NCBI RefSeq assembly: GCF_009928525.1
Contig: NZ_JAABOK010000004.1
Span: 248,001-312,000, forward strand
Direction of reading: 5' to 3'
Origin: Chitinophaga solisilvae
GTDB lineage: Bacteria > Bacteroidota > Bacteroidia > Chitinophagales > Chitinophagaceae
DNA: 64,000 nt
Position 1 is the first letter of the stretch. Every line of letters starts with the position of its first letter. This document shows positions 34,920-44,217 of the stretch, one piece after another. Both the position numbers and the translations under genes were made by a program. A model generated the notes under the pieces. It was given only the letters and a program-made list of their open reading frames with translations, did not search any database and had not been told where the DNA came from.

Positions 34920-35660
34920 ATGGAGAATAAAGTGAACTGTGATGTAACCGGTATGTGCAGTCATGAACAGGCTTTCACCCCATCAGGCGCCGGGCGCACT
35001 GATACTGTGGAAATCATTTACGGATACGATCCGCTCTGCGGCTGGTGCTACGGCTTTTCGGCGCACCTGCAGCAGATACGTGCGGCATTCCGGGATAAAG
35101 TCCTGTTCACTTTACTCAACGGCGGCATATTTGCCAATACCCGGCAAACGCCGATGGAATTTATCAGCGCACATATCAACAGAAGCATGCCGTATGTAAC
35201 GGAACGTACGGGAGCTGTATTCGGTGCGCATTTCAGGCAACTGCTGCTGAAAAAGGAATATCCGTACGACTCTGAGAAGGCTTCCGTAGCAGTGACGGTG
35301 TTCCGGGAACTGCTGCCCGGAAAGGTGTTCGAGTTCGCCGCTGCGGTACAAACCGCCTTCTTCTATAACGGAATGGATATTCATGCAGACAGCACCTACC
35401 TGGAACTGATCCGGCCTTTTGACATTGATCCACCCCTGTTTTTGTCAAAGCTGCAATCTGCTGCCAGCCGGCAACTGACACATGAGGAATACAGCGCCGC
35501 TGCCAGGTACCGGCTGGCCTATCCTTCCTCTCTGATCATCAGCCCGCTGGGCACAGAAATGCTGCATGAAGGCTTTGAACCTGCTTCCCAGGTCATCGCA
35601 AAAATTGAACGGAAACTGTTGCAGTTGCAACAAACATCGGTAGTAACAGGTCACACCTGA
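34920..35660 (+). CDS. DsbA-family (FrnE-like) thioredoxin-fold protein
   Basis: A 246-residue protein without signal peptide. The active site is C40-GW-C43 in IIYGYDPLCGWCYGFSAHL. The helical insertion and C-terminal part (SEKASVAVTVFRELLPGKVFEF, then MDIHADSTYLELI) fit the DsbA/FrnE group of cytoplasmic protein disulfide oxidoreductases or GST-kappa-like proteins. Two extra cysteines (C7, C13) lie in the N-terminal extension. It probably shares an operon with the SDR gene. It is also the last gene before the tryptophan operon (158-base gap); no functional tie is visible. Confidence 0.85.
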   Translation: MENKVNCDVTGMCSHEQAFTPSGAGRTDTVEIIYGYDPLCGWCYGFSAHLQQIRAAFRDKVLFTLLNGGIFANTRQTPMEFISAHINRSMPYVTERTGAVFGAHFRQLLLKKEYPYDSEKASVAVTVFRELLPGKVFEFAAAVQTAFFYNGMDIHADSTYLELIRPFDIDPPLFLSKLQSAASRQLTHEEYSAAARYRLAYPSSLIISPLGTEMLHEGFEPASQVIAKIERKLLQLQQTSVVTGHT

Positions 35661-35818
35661 TTCAGTAACTGTTAATTTTATCTTACTATGCTGTGTTGTA
35701 AGTAAGGAATGCCAACAAGAAAATCCCACCAACGGATAACCACCCCGATCATTAAACATTTTTCATGTAAAGCATGGACAGCCTGCTTTATGCCCAAACC
35801 CTAATATCCGGATAAATA

Positions 35819-38800
35819 ATGAAAGCAGATATCCAGCAGACACGCGTCACTGCGCCATCGTATGATGCAGTGATACGCGCGGAAGAAGTGAATGCCGAAG
35901 CAGGACACGAAAACCTGGGATTCCTCTCTTTTAGTCATGGCTTTATGCCTAAAGAACCGCCTTTGCTGCGCCTGCCTGAAAAATTCAGCGCATGGGACGA
36001 GCTGGCGGCAGACCTTCCGCGCCATTATATGAACCAGTCGTTACGACAGGCTTTTCAGGCATTGCCGGTACTCATCCCCGATGAGGAGAGTCTGCCGGAA
36101 CCCTTTCTCTGCCGCGCTTCTGTATTAATGAGCATGTTCGCGCATGCCTACGTACGCTGCGAAAGAGAAGAAGATCTGAATATCCCTGCTGCCATACAAC
36201 AGCCGTGGGAGCTCATTACCAGCCGCCTCAAAAGACCGGTGCCCTTCCTTTCCTACATTGATCTTATTGTTTACAACTGGAAACTGCAGCAGCCCGAAGG
36301 CCCCGTAGAAGTAGAGAACCTGCTGCTGCTCGTGCCTACGGTAGATAATAATGAAGAAAGAATTTTTTATCTCACACAAACAGAAATCCTCGCGAAAGCA
36401 GCTCCCGTCATCTCTGCCGTAACAGATGTGCAGAATGCCATCCTGATGGAAGATACACCACTCGTGATTGCCGGACTGCAACGTATACAGGAAACCATTG
36501 AAGCGCTGACAGAAAAATCTTTTCTCAAAATAAATCCGAACCCGCGCAGCAGTACCTATGTAGACCCTATCGTCTGGGCCAAAACAGTAGCGCCTTTTGC
36601 CGTACCCCTGAAGGAAGGGGTGCAGGGCCCCAGTGGTACTTCATCTCCCATATTTCACCTGATCGACACTTTTATTGAAAGAGCCAGGTACGATACCATC
36701 CTGGGGGAAGAAGCCCTGTTCATCCGTCGCTGGTATCCGGAGCACTGGCGCAATTTCCTGTCAGCAGTAGAACAGGTGTCTCTATCCGCTTATGTGGAGA
36801 AAGCCGGCAGCGATGAACTGCACGGCGCCTACTATTCCCTGGTGGAGAGCTATGCAGGCCGGCAGGGATTCCTGGGTGTGCATAAACGTAAAGTCTACGG
36901 TTACCTGCAGATGGCTTTTAAAGTGGGCCGCTCCGTTACTATCGGCGGTTTCAGCGGACTGTTCAAAGAGCGTACCTGGGAAGAGGTGGATGATGAACTG
37001 GAGAGCACCCGCCTGGAACGCTATGCAGACAAGAGCCTCAAGTGCCCTTTCGCTACCATCAGCGGCCGCCGTCCTGCCGGCTCCCTGGATGTACAGAACA
37101 TTCAGCTGGATATCCGCGATAAGGGCGTCAGCTACAGGCCCGGCGACCGTGTGGCTATCCTGCCCTCCAACAACGAGCAGGAGGTGGCGCAACTGTTACA
37201 GCTGCTGCAGCTGCCGCCGGAACTGCCGGTGAAGATCAATGAGCGCTGGCGGGAACATGCGGCAAAGTATTTTCATGTTTTCAATGATGAATTGCCCCTG
37301 AAGCGCATCCTGCAATCAGCGCAGCTGCACCGCGTGTATCCGTCGAAGTTAGCGGAACCGCCTGCGGCATTGCATGCCTGCCTGCAGGGTATTCAACGCG
37401 CCAATATCCATATCGGCCTGAAGGATTTTATCGACATCGTTACAGGTCACGGTATCGCTACGGATATTTTTGCATCCGGGCATTTCCTCACGGATCTGCT
37501 GGAAGTGGAGAAGGAAAGACTTTACAGCATCTCTTCCGGCGACCTGGCAGATAAAAAAGGAGTACTGGAACTGACAGTAGGTAAGGTGAAGGCGCAGCGT
37601 AATGGCAAACCTGCTGCCGGCGTGGCTTCAGGGTATCTGCATGACGCCCCCGTGTCGGCAGACAACCGTATTCCGTTCCGCATTGTACGCCCTTTACGGT
37701 TTAAGTTGCCGGAACACCCGGACCGCCCGGTGATTATGTTTGCAGGCGGTACCGGTATCTCTCCCTTCAAGGCTTTCTGGGAACACCTGTCCGCCGGAAA
37801 CCGCGCCCATAAAGGATGGCTTTTCCTCAGCATCCGGGAACAGAAAGACCTGCCATACCGGGAAGAACTGGAAGAACTGGTGTTTGAAAAGGGATTCCGT
37901 GTAGACGTAGCCGTTACCAGGGAGCCTGTGCGCTTCAATAAAACACTCAGCCACCTCGGAAAGCAATTTGTGTTTGAACCGGCGCAGCCAGCCCGTATCG
38001 GACAGCTGCTGGCAGATGAATCCTACCAGGAACGCCTGTACGAATACCTGAAATCCGAACACCGGGGCGGTAAGCAGGCCAACATTTATGTATGCGGAAA
38101 GGCCGGCTTTGCCAAATCCGTGATGGATGCATTACGCCGTATCATCAAAATACAGGCGGAAAAAGAAGGCGCAGACGCCAGAGAGCTTTTCTACGAGCTG
38201 TTTTCGGCAGACCGTTACATGCAGGATATTTTCACGGATCAGGAGCCGGCAGGGCAGCAGCCTACTCATTATCATATCTCTGATGTTATCAAACGCAATA
38301 ACGACCAGTATGGCTATTGGGTTATCGTGAATAATAAGATATTCGACCTGACAGAATTTAAAGAGATACACCCCGGCGGAGAGAAGATTGTGCTGGATAA
38401 CGCCGGACGGGACGGTACCCATGAATTCAGGCGGGCAGAGCATCATCATAATCCCGAAATCATGTCGCTGCTCAGTATGTATTATGTGGGAGAGGTGATA
38501 GTACCACAGTTCGAATCAGCAGAAATTGCCGTGAAATACCACCGGTGGTTATCTGCCGTACATCTCAGCACAGAAATGCAGAATACCCTGTATACAGATT
38601 ATACTTTTACCGGGAAACAAACCACCCGCGCTGATCACAGCGGATCGCCCACCGCCTATAAACGGTCGCTGATCCTGGAAAACCACCTGCGGTTTAATGA
38701 AGAGTATATTCCGTTGCTGACAGAAAGCCTGCTGGAACAATATACCACCGATACGCCGCTGACAGCAGCACTGGCAGAAATCAGCGCCCGCAGCCGCCAG

Positions 38801-39079
38801 GAAGCCGCGTTTATCGAAGGCGTTTTTGAAGCCTATCAGCATACCGCCGATGCTGCCCTGCTGCAGGTGCTGCAGGAGATAGAGCAGGCAGACAAAGCGC
38901 TGATCCTGGATATCCGCCGGCTGTTCCGCGCCGGGCTGAAATATTTCGAAGGCTATGAAACGGAGCTGCATCAGCTGTTTGACCAGAACCTGCAGACGAT
39001 CCTGCAGCATACCGTAGATAAACTGCGGCAGTATAACAACGCTACCAGCAGCCGTAACGGCCGTTTCCGTTTTTTTTGA
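35819..39079 (+). CDS. Fusion: indoleamine-2,3-dioxygenase-like haem domain, FAD/NADPH reductase, cytochrome b5 domain
   Basis: A 1086-residue cytoplasmic protein with three recognisable parts. Residues about 25-400 follow indoleamine 2,3-dioxygenase: LLRLPEKFSAWDELAADLPRH, RPVPFLSYIDLIVYNWKLQQP, PSGTSSPIFHLID, IRRWYPEHWRNFLSAVEQ, and H355 in LGVHKRKVYGYLQ at the proximal haem-ligand place. Residues about 405-800 are a cytochrome P450 reductase-like FAD/NADPH module: RLYSISS (568-574), FAGGTGISPFKAFW (641-654), NIYVCGKAGFAKSV (755-768). No FMN domain is seen. Residues about 815-895 are cytochrome b5, with H851 in HPGG and a second haem His among 875-877. The last 190 residues are helical and unrecognised. 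It precedes trpE by 38 bases. Likely role: self-reducing oxidation of tryptophan or another indole; the substrate is inferred. Confidence 0.85.
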   Translation: MKADIQQTRVTAPSYDAVIRAEEVNAEAGHENLGFLSFSHGFMPKEPPLLRLPEKFSAWDELAADLPRHYMNQSLRQAFQALPVLIPDEESLPEPFLCRASVLMSMFAHAYVRCEREEDLNIPAAIQQPWELITSRLKRPVPFLSYIDLIVYNWKLQQPEGPVEVENLLLLVPTVDNNEERIFYLTQTEILAKAAPVISAVTDVQNAILMEDTPLVIAGLQRIQETIEALTEKSFLKINPNPRSSTYVDPIVWAKTVAPFAVPLKEGVQGPSGTSSPIFHLIDTFIERARYDTILGEEALFIRRWYPEHWRNFLSAVEQVSLSAYVEKAGSDELHGAYYSLVESYAGRQGFLGVHKRKVYGYLQMAFKVGRSVTIGGFSGLFKERTWEEVDDELESTRLERYADKSLKCPFATISGRRPAGSLDVQNIQLDIRDKGVSYRPGDRVAILPSNNEQEVAQLLQLLQLPPELPVKINERWREHAAKYFHVFNDELPLKRILQSAQLHRVYPSKLAEPPAALHACLQGIQRANIHIGLKDFIDIVTGHGIATDIFASGHFLTDLLEVEKERLYSISSGDLADKKGVLELTVGKVKAQRNGKPAAGVASGYLHDAPVSADNRIPFRIVRPLRFKLPEHPDRPVIMFAGGTGISPFKAFWEHLSAGNRAHKGWLFLSIREQKDLPYREELEELVFEKGFRVDVAVTREPVRFNKTLSHLGKQFVFEPAQPARIGQLLADESYQERLYEYLKSEHRGGKQANIYVCGKAGFAKSVMDALRRIIKIQAEKEGADARELFYELFSADRYMQDIFTDQEPAGQQPTHYHISDVIKRNNDQYGYWVIVNNKIFDLTEFKEIHPGGEKIVLDNAGRDGTHEFRRAEHHHNPEIMSLLSMYYVGEVIVPQFESAEIAVKYHRWLSAVHLSTEMQNTLYTDYTFTGKQTTRADHSGSPTAYKRSLILENHLRFNEEYIPLLTESLLEQYTTDTPLTAALAEISARSRQEAAFIEGVFEAYQHTADAALLQVLQEIEQADKALILDIRRLFRAGLKYFEGYETELHQLFDQNLQTILQHTVDKLRQYNNATSSRNGRFRFF

Positions 39080-39117
39080 TCTTATATACTACTTAGTCTA
39101 TAGAAATAACATAGAAT

Positions 39118-40521
39118 ATGATAGTCAACTTTAACACCCGCAGCGTACAACTACTGGGCGACACCCTGACACCGGTAGAAATATACCTGCGGGTAAGGGA
39201 TGAATTTCCCAACAGCATTATTCTCGAAAGCTCGGATTATCATCAGCGTCAGCACAGCTATTCCTATATCTGCTGCGATCCGGTATCGTCCTTTGAAGTA
39301 AAGGAGGAACAGATCACTATCGCATTTCCCGGTGAAGACCCGGAAACAACGCCGGTTACCGCGCACCGGCAGGTATTGGCCGCCCTGCAGCGCTATACGG
39401 CCTCTTTTTCGTATAGCCATCCCCGTACACCGTATGTCACACACGGATTATTCGGTTTTACCAGTTACAATGCAGTCAGGTATTTCGAGGAAGCAGACAT
39501 TCATGATTTTGAAAATGAAGACAGAAGTATCCCTGACCTGTTCTACCAGGTGTACCGCTACGTTATCATCTACAGTCATCATAACGACGAGGTATGGCTG
39601 TATGAGCATACCCCGCAGGGAGAAACATCTAACCTGGACGGTATGCAGCACCTCATCAGCCGTAAGAGCTACCCGCATTACCCCTTCCACTCATCGCCGG
39701 AAGAAACCTCCAACTTTACTGATGAGGAATTCCTGCAGGTAGTGCAGAAAGGTATTGACCACTGCTACCGCGGCGACGTATTCCAGGTGGTGCTTTCCCG
39801 CCGCTTCAGCAGGCGTTACCGCGGAGACGACTTCATGGTATACCGTGCGCTGCGGCATATTAATCCTTCACCTTATCTCTTCTACTTCGATGCCGGCAGC
39901 TTCCGCATTTTCGGCTCCTCACCGGAAGCGCAGATAGTGGTGAAGGACGGCATAGCCACCGTTTTTCCTATAGCCGGTACCGTTAAACGCACCGGAAACG
40001 CGGAGGAGGACCGGCAGCTGACAGATCGCCTGCTGCAGGACCCCAAGGAAAATGCGGAACATATCATGCTGGTAGACCTTGCCCGCAATGATCTCAGCAC
40101 CCACGGATCTTCCGTGGCAGTGGAAACCTTCCGGGAAGTGCAATATTATTCCCACGTCATCCACCTCGTATCCAAAGTTACCGGCAAACTCGATGACCCG
40201 CAGGGGAGTCTGCAGATGCTGGCTAATACCTTTCCCGCAGGCACGCTCTCCGGCGCGCCCAAACATAAAGCCCTGCAGCTGATTAATACCTATGAACGGC
40301 AATGCCGTGGTTACTACGGCGGTGCTATCGGTTATATCAGCTTCCATGGTGAAGTGGATCACGCCATCATGATACGTACTGTGCTCAGCAAGGACAATCA
40401 TCTTTACTACCAGGCGGGAGCCGGAGTGGTAGCGCGTTCCAACGTGCAAAGCGAATTACAGGAAGTTAATAATAAACTGATGGCGCTCAAAAGGGCCATC
40501 GAATATGCAGCAACCTTTTAA
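39118..40521 (+). CDS. trpE: Anthranilate synthase component I
   Basis: A 467-residue chorismate-binding enzyme making anthranilate with glutamine-derived ammonia from TrpG. The C-terminal catalytic domain has FGSSPEAQIVVKDG, FPIAGTVKRTGNAEED, ENAEHIMLVDLARNDL and FPAGTLSGAPKHKALQLI. The N-terminal region keeps ILESSD, equivalent to the LLES tryptophan feedback site, so feedback inhibition may be retained. It is the first trp gene, behind the dioxygenase fusion, and trpG starts 10 bases after its stop. A p-aminobenzoate synthase is less likely given the trpDCBA genes that follow. Confidence 0.93.
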   Translation: MIVNFNTRSVQLLGDTLTPVEIYLRVRDEFPNSIILESSDYHQRQHSYSYICCDPVSSFEVKEEQITIAFPGEDPETTPVTAHRQVLAALQRYTASFSYSHPRTPYVTHGLFGFTSYNAVRYFEEADIHDFENEDRSIPDLFYQVYRYVIIYSHHNDEVWLYEHTPQGETSNLDGMQHLISRKSYPHYPFHSSPEETSNFTDEEFLQVVQKGIDHCYRGDVFQVVLSRRFSRRYRGDDFMVYRALRHINPSPYLFYFDAGSFRIFGSSPEAQIVVKDGIATVFPIAGTVKRTGNAEEDRQLTDRLLQDPKENAEHIMLVDLARNDLSTHGSSVAVETFREVQYYSHVIHLVSKVTGKLDDPQGSLQMLANTFPAGTLSGAPKHKALQLINTYERQCRGYYGGAIGYISFHGEVDHAIMIRTVLSKDNHLYYQAGAGVVARSNVQSELQEVNNKLMALKRAIEYAATF

Positions 40522-40531
40522 TCATCATGAA

Positions 40532-41179
40532 ATGAAAATTCTGGTATTGGATAACTACGATTCATTTACCTATAATCTGGTACACATCATCCGGGAACTC
40601 GGATATGGTGCACAGACCAGCGTGGTTCGCAACCGTAAAATATCGCTGGAAGAAGTGGATGCTTTCGATAAAATTTTACTGTCACCCGGCCCCGGCGTTC
40701 CGGCAGAAGCCGGCATTATGATGGACCTGATCCGCCGTTACGCTCCCGTGAAAAGCATACTGGGCATATGTCTGGGCCATCAGGGTATCTGTGAGGCCTT
40801 TGGCGCTACCCTGACCAATATGCATGATGTGGTGCATGGGGTGGGGCTGCCTACTACTATCACACAACCGGACGACTATCTCTTTCAGCATATCCCGGAA
40901 CAGTTTGTCACCGGCCGCTATCACAGCTGGGTGGCGGATCTGGACAGTATCCGGCATCCGCTGGAAGTGACTGCTGTGAGTGAAGATAACTACCTGATGG
41001 GCGTGCGGCATCACAGCTACGACGTGCGTGGATTGCAGTTTCACCCGGAATCCGTGCTGACAGCCGGTGGAAAACAGCTGATCGCCAACTGGCTGGAATC
41101 TCCGCCGGTAAAGGATACCAGCCGGGAAGACCGGATAGCCAACATCAGTCAGCTGGCCTATGCCGGATATTTTCAGTAA
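40532..41179 (+). CDS. trpG: Anthranilate synthase component II (glutamine amidotransferase)
   Basis: A 215-residue class I glutaminase that supplies ammonia to TrpE. Motifs: LDNYDSFTYNLVHII at the start, LSPGPGVPAEAG, the nucleophile C80 in LGICLGHQGICEAFG and the HPES pair in LQFHPESVLTAGG. The ATG at 40532 starts exactly at the conserved MKILVLDNYDSF; an upstream ATG at 40505 lies inside trpE and is not needed. Confidence 0.93.
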   Translation: MKILVLDNYDSFTYNLVHIIRELGYGAQTSVVRNRKISLEEVDAFDKILLSPGPGVPAEAGIMMDLIRRYAPVKSILGICLGHQGICEAFGATLTNMHDVVHGVGLPTTITQPDDYLFQHIPEQFVTGRYHSWVADLDSIRHPLEVTAVSEDNYLMGVRHHSYDVRGLQFHPESVLTAGGKQLIANWLESPPVKDTSREDRIANISQLAYAGYFQ

Positions 41180-41200
41180 ACCCAATTAACGCTACCTATT

Positions 41201-42196
41201 GTGAAAACATTACTGGGAAATTTATTCAGACAGGAAACGCTTTCCTATACCGCTGCCCGCGAAACGCTGCAGGAGATAGGAGAAGGGAGGTATCAGCCTG
41301 CACAGATAGCCGCTTTCCTCACCATCTTCAATATGCGCAGCATCACGCCGGATGAACTGGCGGGTTTCCGCGACGCCATGCTGGAGCTGTGTGTGAAAAC
41401 GGATCTTTCTTCCTGGGATCCCATCGATATTGTAGGTACCGGCGGCGATGGAAAGGATACTTTCAATATATCCACTACGGCCGCGCTGGTGGTGGCGGGT
41501 GCGGGATTTAAGGTGGCCAAGCACGGGAACTACGGTGTTTCTTCTACCAGCGGCTCTTCTGATGTGCTGCAATACCTGGGACTGAAGTTCAGCCATGATC
41601 CGGGGGTATTGCAACGCAGTCTGCACAGCGCAGGCATCTGTATCCTGCATGCACCGCTGTTTCATCCGGCCATGAAGCATGTGGCAGCCATCCGCAAGGA
41701 ACTGCAGGTGCGCACTTTTTTCAACATTATAGGGCCTGTTATTAATCCTGCGTCGCCGAGGTACCAGCTGCTCGGTGTATACAGCCTGGAGCTGGCGCGG
41801 CTTTACGGGCATCTGTATCAGCATACGGAAGTGCATTACAAAATTGTTCACTCCCTGGACGTGTACGATGAAGTATCCCTTACCGGCCCGGTGAAGCTGA
41901 TCGGCAACCGGGGAACCCGATTGCTGCAGCCGGCCGACTTCGGCAGTACGCGTGTGCTGCCGGAGGAGCTGCAGGGCGGCGGCTCTGTCAGAGCTGCTGC
42001 CGGTATTCTCACCGCCGTACTAACGGGAAAGGCTACACGTGCGCAGACAGACGCGGTGCTGGCTAACGCCGGACTGGCTATTCAGCTGCTCCGGCCGGAG
42101 CTACCCCTTCCTGATGCGGTAGGCATCGCCCGCGAGTCCATCGACTCCGGCCGCGCCTATTTATCTCTCAAAAATTTAATCCATTCCGGAACATGA
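41201..42196 (+). CDS. trpD: Anthranilate phosphoribosyltransferase
   Basis: A 331-residue enzyme with a GTG start that joins anthranilate to PRPP. It has the family blocks DIVGTGGDGKDTFNISTTAA, KHGNYGVSSTSGSSDVLQYL and FFNIIGPVINPASP. Length and order are standard. Its end overlaps trpC by four bases (ATGA), indicating translational coupling. Confidence 0.93.
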   Translation: MKTLLGNLFRQETLSYTAARETLQEIGEGRYQPAQIAAFLTIFNMRSITPDELAGFRDAMLELCVKTDLSSWDPIDIVGTGGDGKDTFNISTTAALVVAGAGFKVAKHGNYGVSSTSGSSDVLQYLGLKFSHDPGVLQRSLHSAGICILHAPLFHPAMKHVAAIRKELQVRTFFNIIGPVINPASPRYQLLGVYSLELARLYGHLYQHTEVHYKIVHSLDVYDEVSLTGPVKLIGNRGTRLLQPADFGSTRVLPEELQGGGSVRAAAGILTAVLTGKATRAQTDAVLANAGLAIQLLRPELPLPDAVGIARESIDSGRAYLSLKNLIHSGT

Positions 42197-43011
42197 GCAT
42201 ACTTGATAATATCATCAGCAATACCCGGGCAGAGGTGGCGCAACGCCGGGAACAAACGCCGGTAAGCCGGCTGGAAAAATATCCGCTGTTTGACCGCACG
42301 CCGCTGCGTGCGGCCGATTACCTGCGCGCTCCGGGGAAACTGGGCATCATTGCGGAAGTAAAAAGGCAGTCGCCTTCCAAAGGAATTATCAATGCTGACT
42401 TCGACGCGCCGGAAGTAGCGCGGGGATATGAAGCAGCAGGCGCTTCCTGCATTTCCGTGCTGACGGACCAGAAATATTTTGGCGGCAGCCTGACTGATTT
42501 ATCCCGCGTAAAGGCAGCCGTAGAGCTGCCTGTGCTGCGCAAGGATTTTATCATCAGCGAATACCAGATAACAGAAGCTAAAGCCATTGGTGCAGATATC
42601 ATCCTGCTGATAGCCGCGGCGCTGCCGCCGGCTACGGTGGCCTCCCTGGCGCGTTTTGCACAGCAGCTGGGGCTCAGCGTGCTGCTCGAGGTGCATACGC
42701 TGGAAGAACTGCAGGAAAACCTGCATCCGGAGGTAGACCTTATTGGTGTCAACAACCGTGACCTGCACAGCTTTGAAATATCGGTAAAACACTCGCTGCA
42801 GCTGGCGCCGCATATACCTGCGCAGTTCCTCCGCGTGTCGGAAAGCGGGCTTACCAACTACGAAGTGGTGCCTGCATTGAAACAGGCAGGCTATGAAGGT
42901 TTTCTCATCGGTGAAACGTTTATGCGTGAACGTGATCCCGGCCTGGCGCTGGCAACATACTCGCAGGAACTGAGAAAGGCATTGTCCAACGCGCAAACAG
43001 TGGCCTTATGA
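42193..43011 (+). CDS. trpC: Indole-3-glycerol-phosphate synthase (no TrpF fusion)
   Basis: A 272-residue TIM-barrel enzyme that closes the indole ring. Motifs: [60 protein letters not shown] and RVSESGL. The length is that of a single-domain TrpC, so phosphoribosylanthranilate isomerase (TrpF) is not fused here. No trpF follows either: the next gene, overlapping by four bases, is trpB. The isomerase must come from elsewhere in the genome. Confidence 0.93.
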   Translation: MSILDNIISNTRAEVAQRREQTPVSRLEKYPLFDRTPLRAADYLRAPGKLGIIAEVKRQSPSKGIINADFDAPEVARGYEAAGASCISVLTDQKYFGGSLTDLSRVKAAVELPVLRKDFIISEYQITEAKAIGADIILLIAAALPPATVASLARFAQQLGLSVLLEVHTLEELQENLHPEVDLIGVNNRDLHSFEISVKHSLQLAPHIPAQFLRVSESGLTNYEVVPALKQAGYEGFLIGETFMRERDPGLALATYSQELRKALSNAQTVAL

Positions 43012-44192
43012 GTAAGTATAATATTACGGAAGATGGCTACTATGGCAGGTATGGTGGCGCATATGTTCCGGAGATGCTATATCCGAATGTGGAGGAACTG
43101 CGGCAGCAGTATGTATCCATTATCGAATCGCCTTCTTTCCGGGCGGAGTTTGAAAAGCTGCTGACAGATTATGTGGGCCGTCCGACCCCGCTGTACCTGG
43201 CTTCCAGGCTGTCTGAAAAATATAACGCTACTATCTATCTGAAACGGGAAGATCTTAATCACACCGGCGCGCACAAGGTGAATAATACGCTTGGCCAGAT
43301 ACTGCTGGCGAAGCGCCTGGGCAAGACCCGCATCATTGCTGAAACAGGCGCCGGTCAGCACGGCGTTGCCACTGCTACAATGTGCGCGCTGATGAACCTG
43401 CCCTGCGTGGTGTATATGGGCGAAACGGATATCGCACGACAAAGACCTAATGTAGAAAGAATGAAGCTGCTGGGCGCAGAAGTACGCCCGGCGCTGAGCG
43501 GCAGCAGAACCCTGAAAGACGCTACCAACGAAGCTATCCGTGACTGGATCAATCATCCGTCAGACACCTATTATATCATCGGCTCCGTAGTGGGCCCACA
43601 TCCTTATCCTGATATGGTAGCGAGATTTCAATCTGTTATCAGCCGGGAAATCAGGCAGCAGCTGCTGAAAGAAACAGGCCATGAAAACCCTGACTACCTG
43701 GTGGCATGCGTTGGCGGTGGTAGTAATGCGGCCGGCACCTTTTATCATTACCTGCAGGAAGAACAGGTAAAACTGGTGGCGGTGGAAGCAGGCGGACTGG
43801 GTGTGCACACGGGGAAAACTGCAGCCACTACCACTGTCGGCACACCAGGTATTATTCATGGCAGCAAAACATTGCTCATGCAAACCCGCGATGGCCAGAT
43901 CATTGAGCCACACTCGATTTCAGCAGGACTCGATTACCCCGGTATCGGGCCGCTGCATGCCTGGCTGTTTGAATCAGGCCGCGGGAAGTTTTACAGCGCT
44001 ACGGACGAAGAGGCTTACCAGGCAGGTATTCAGCTCAGCAGACTGGAGGGCATCATTCCTGCCCTGGAATCGGCGCATGCACTGGCAGCGCTGGCCTTTC
44101 TGCCGCTTATCCCTTCGGATACCGTAGTGGTAACCCTTTCCGGCCGGGGAGACAAAGATCTGCAAACCTATATCGACAGAGGCGGATATTAA
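43008..44192 (+). CDS. trpB: Tryptophan synthase beta subunit
   Basis: A 394-residue PLP enzyme condensing indole with serine. The PLP lysine is K90 in [13 protein letters not shown]. The phosphate-binding GGGSNAAG and the [13 protein letters not shown] block are present. It begins [18 protein letters not shown], typical of the canonical TrpB1 class rather than TrpB2. It starts inside the trpC stop (four-base overlap), and trpA follows after 25 bases. Confidence 0.94.
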   Translation: MSKYNITEDGYYGRYGGAYVPEMLYPNVEELRQQYVSIIESPSFRAEFEKLLTDYVGRPTPLYLASRLSEKYNATIYLKREDLNHTGAHKVNNTLGQILLAKRLGKTRIIAETGAGQHGVATATMCALMNLPCVVYMGETDIARQRPNVERMKLLGAEVRPALSGSRTLKDATNEAIRDWINHPSDTYYIIGSVVGPHPYPDMVARFQSVISREIRQQLLKETGHENPDYLVACVGGGSNAAGTFYHYLQEEQVKLVAVEAGGLGVHTGKTAATTTVGTPGIIHGSKTLLMQTRDGQIIEPHSISAGLDYPGIGPLHAWLFESGRGKFYSATDEEAYQAGIQLSRLEGIIPALESAHALAALAFLPLIPSDTVVVTLSGRGDKDLQTYIDRGGY

Positions 44193-44217
44193 AATCATCT
44201 GCAAAAAAATAAGGAAG

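Noticed and set aside
35819..39079. Nitrate reductase or flavohaemoglobin as identity of the fusion
   Set aside because: Cytochrome b5 plus FAD/NADPH domains occur in nitrate reductase, but the N-terminal 400 residues follow IDO and no molybdopterin or globin motif is present.
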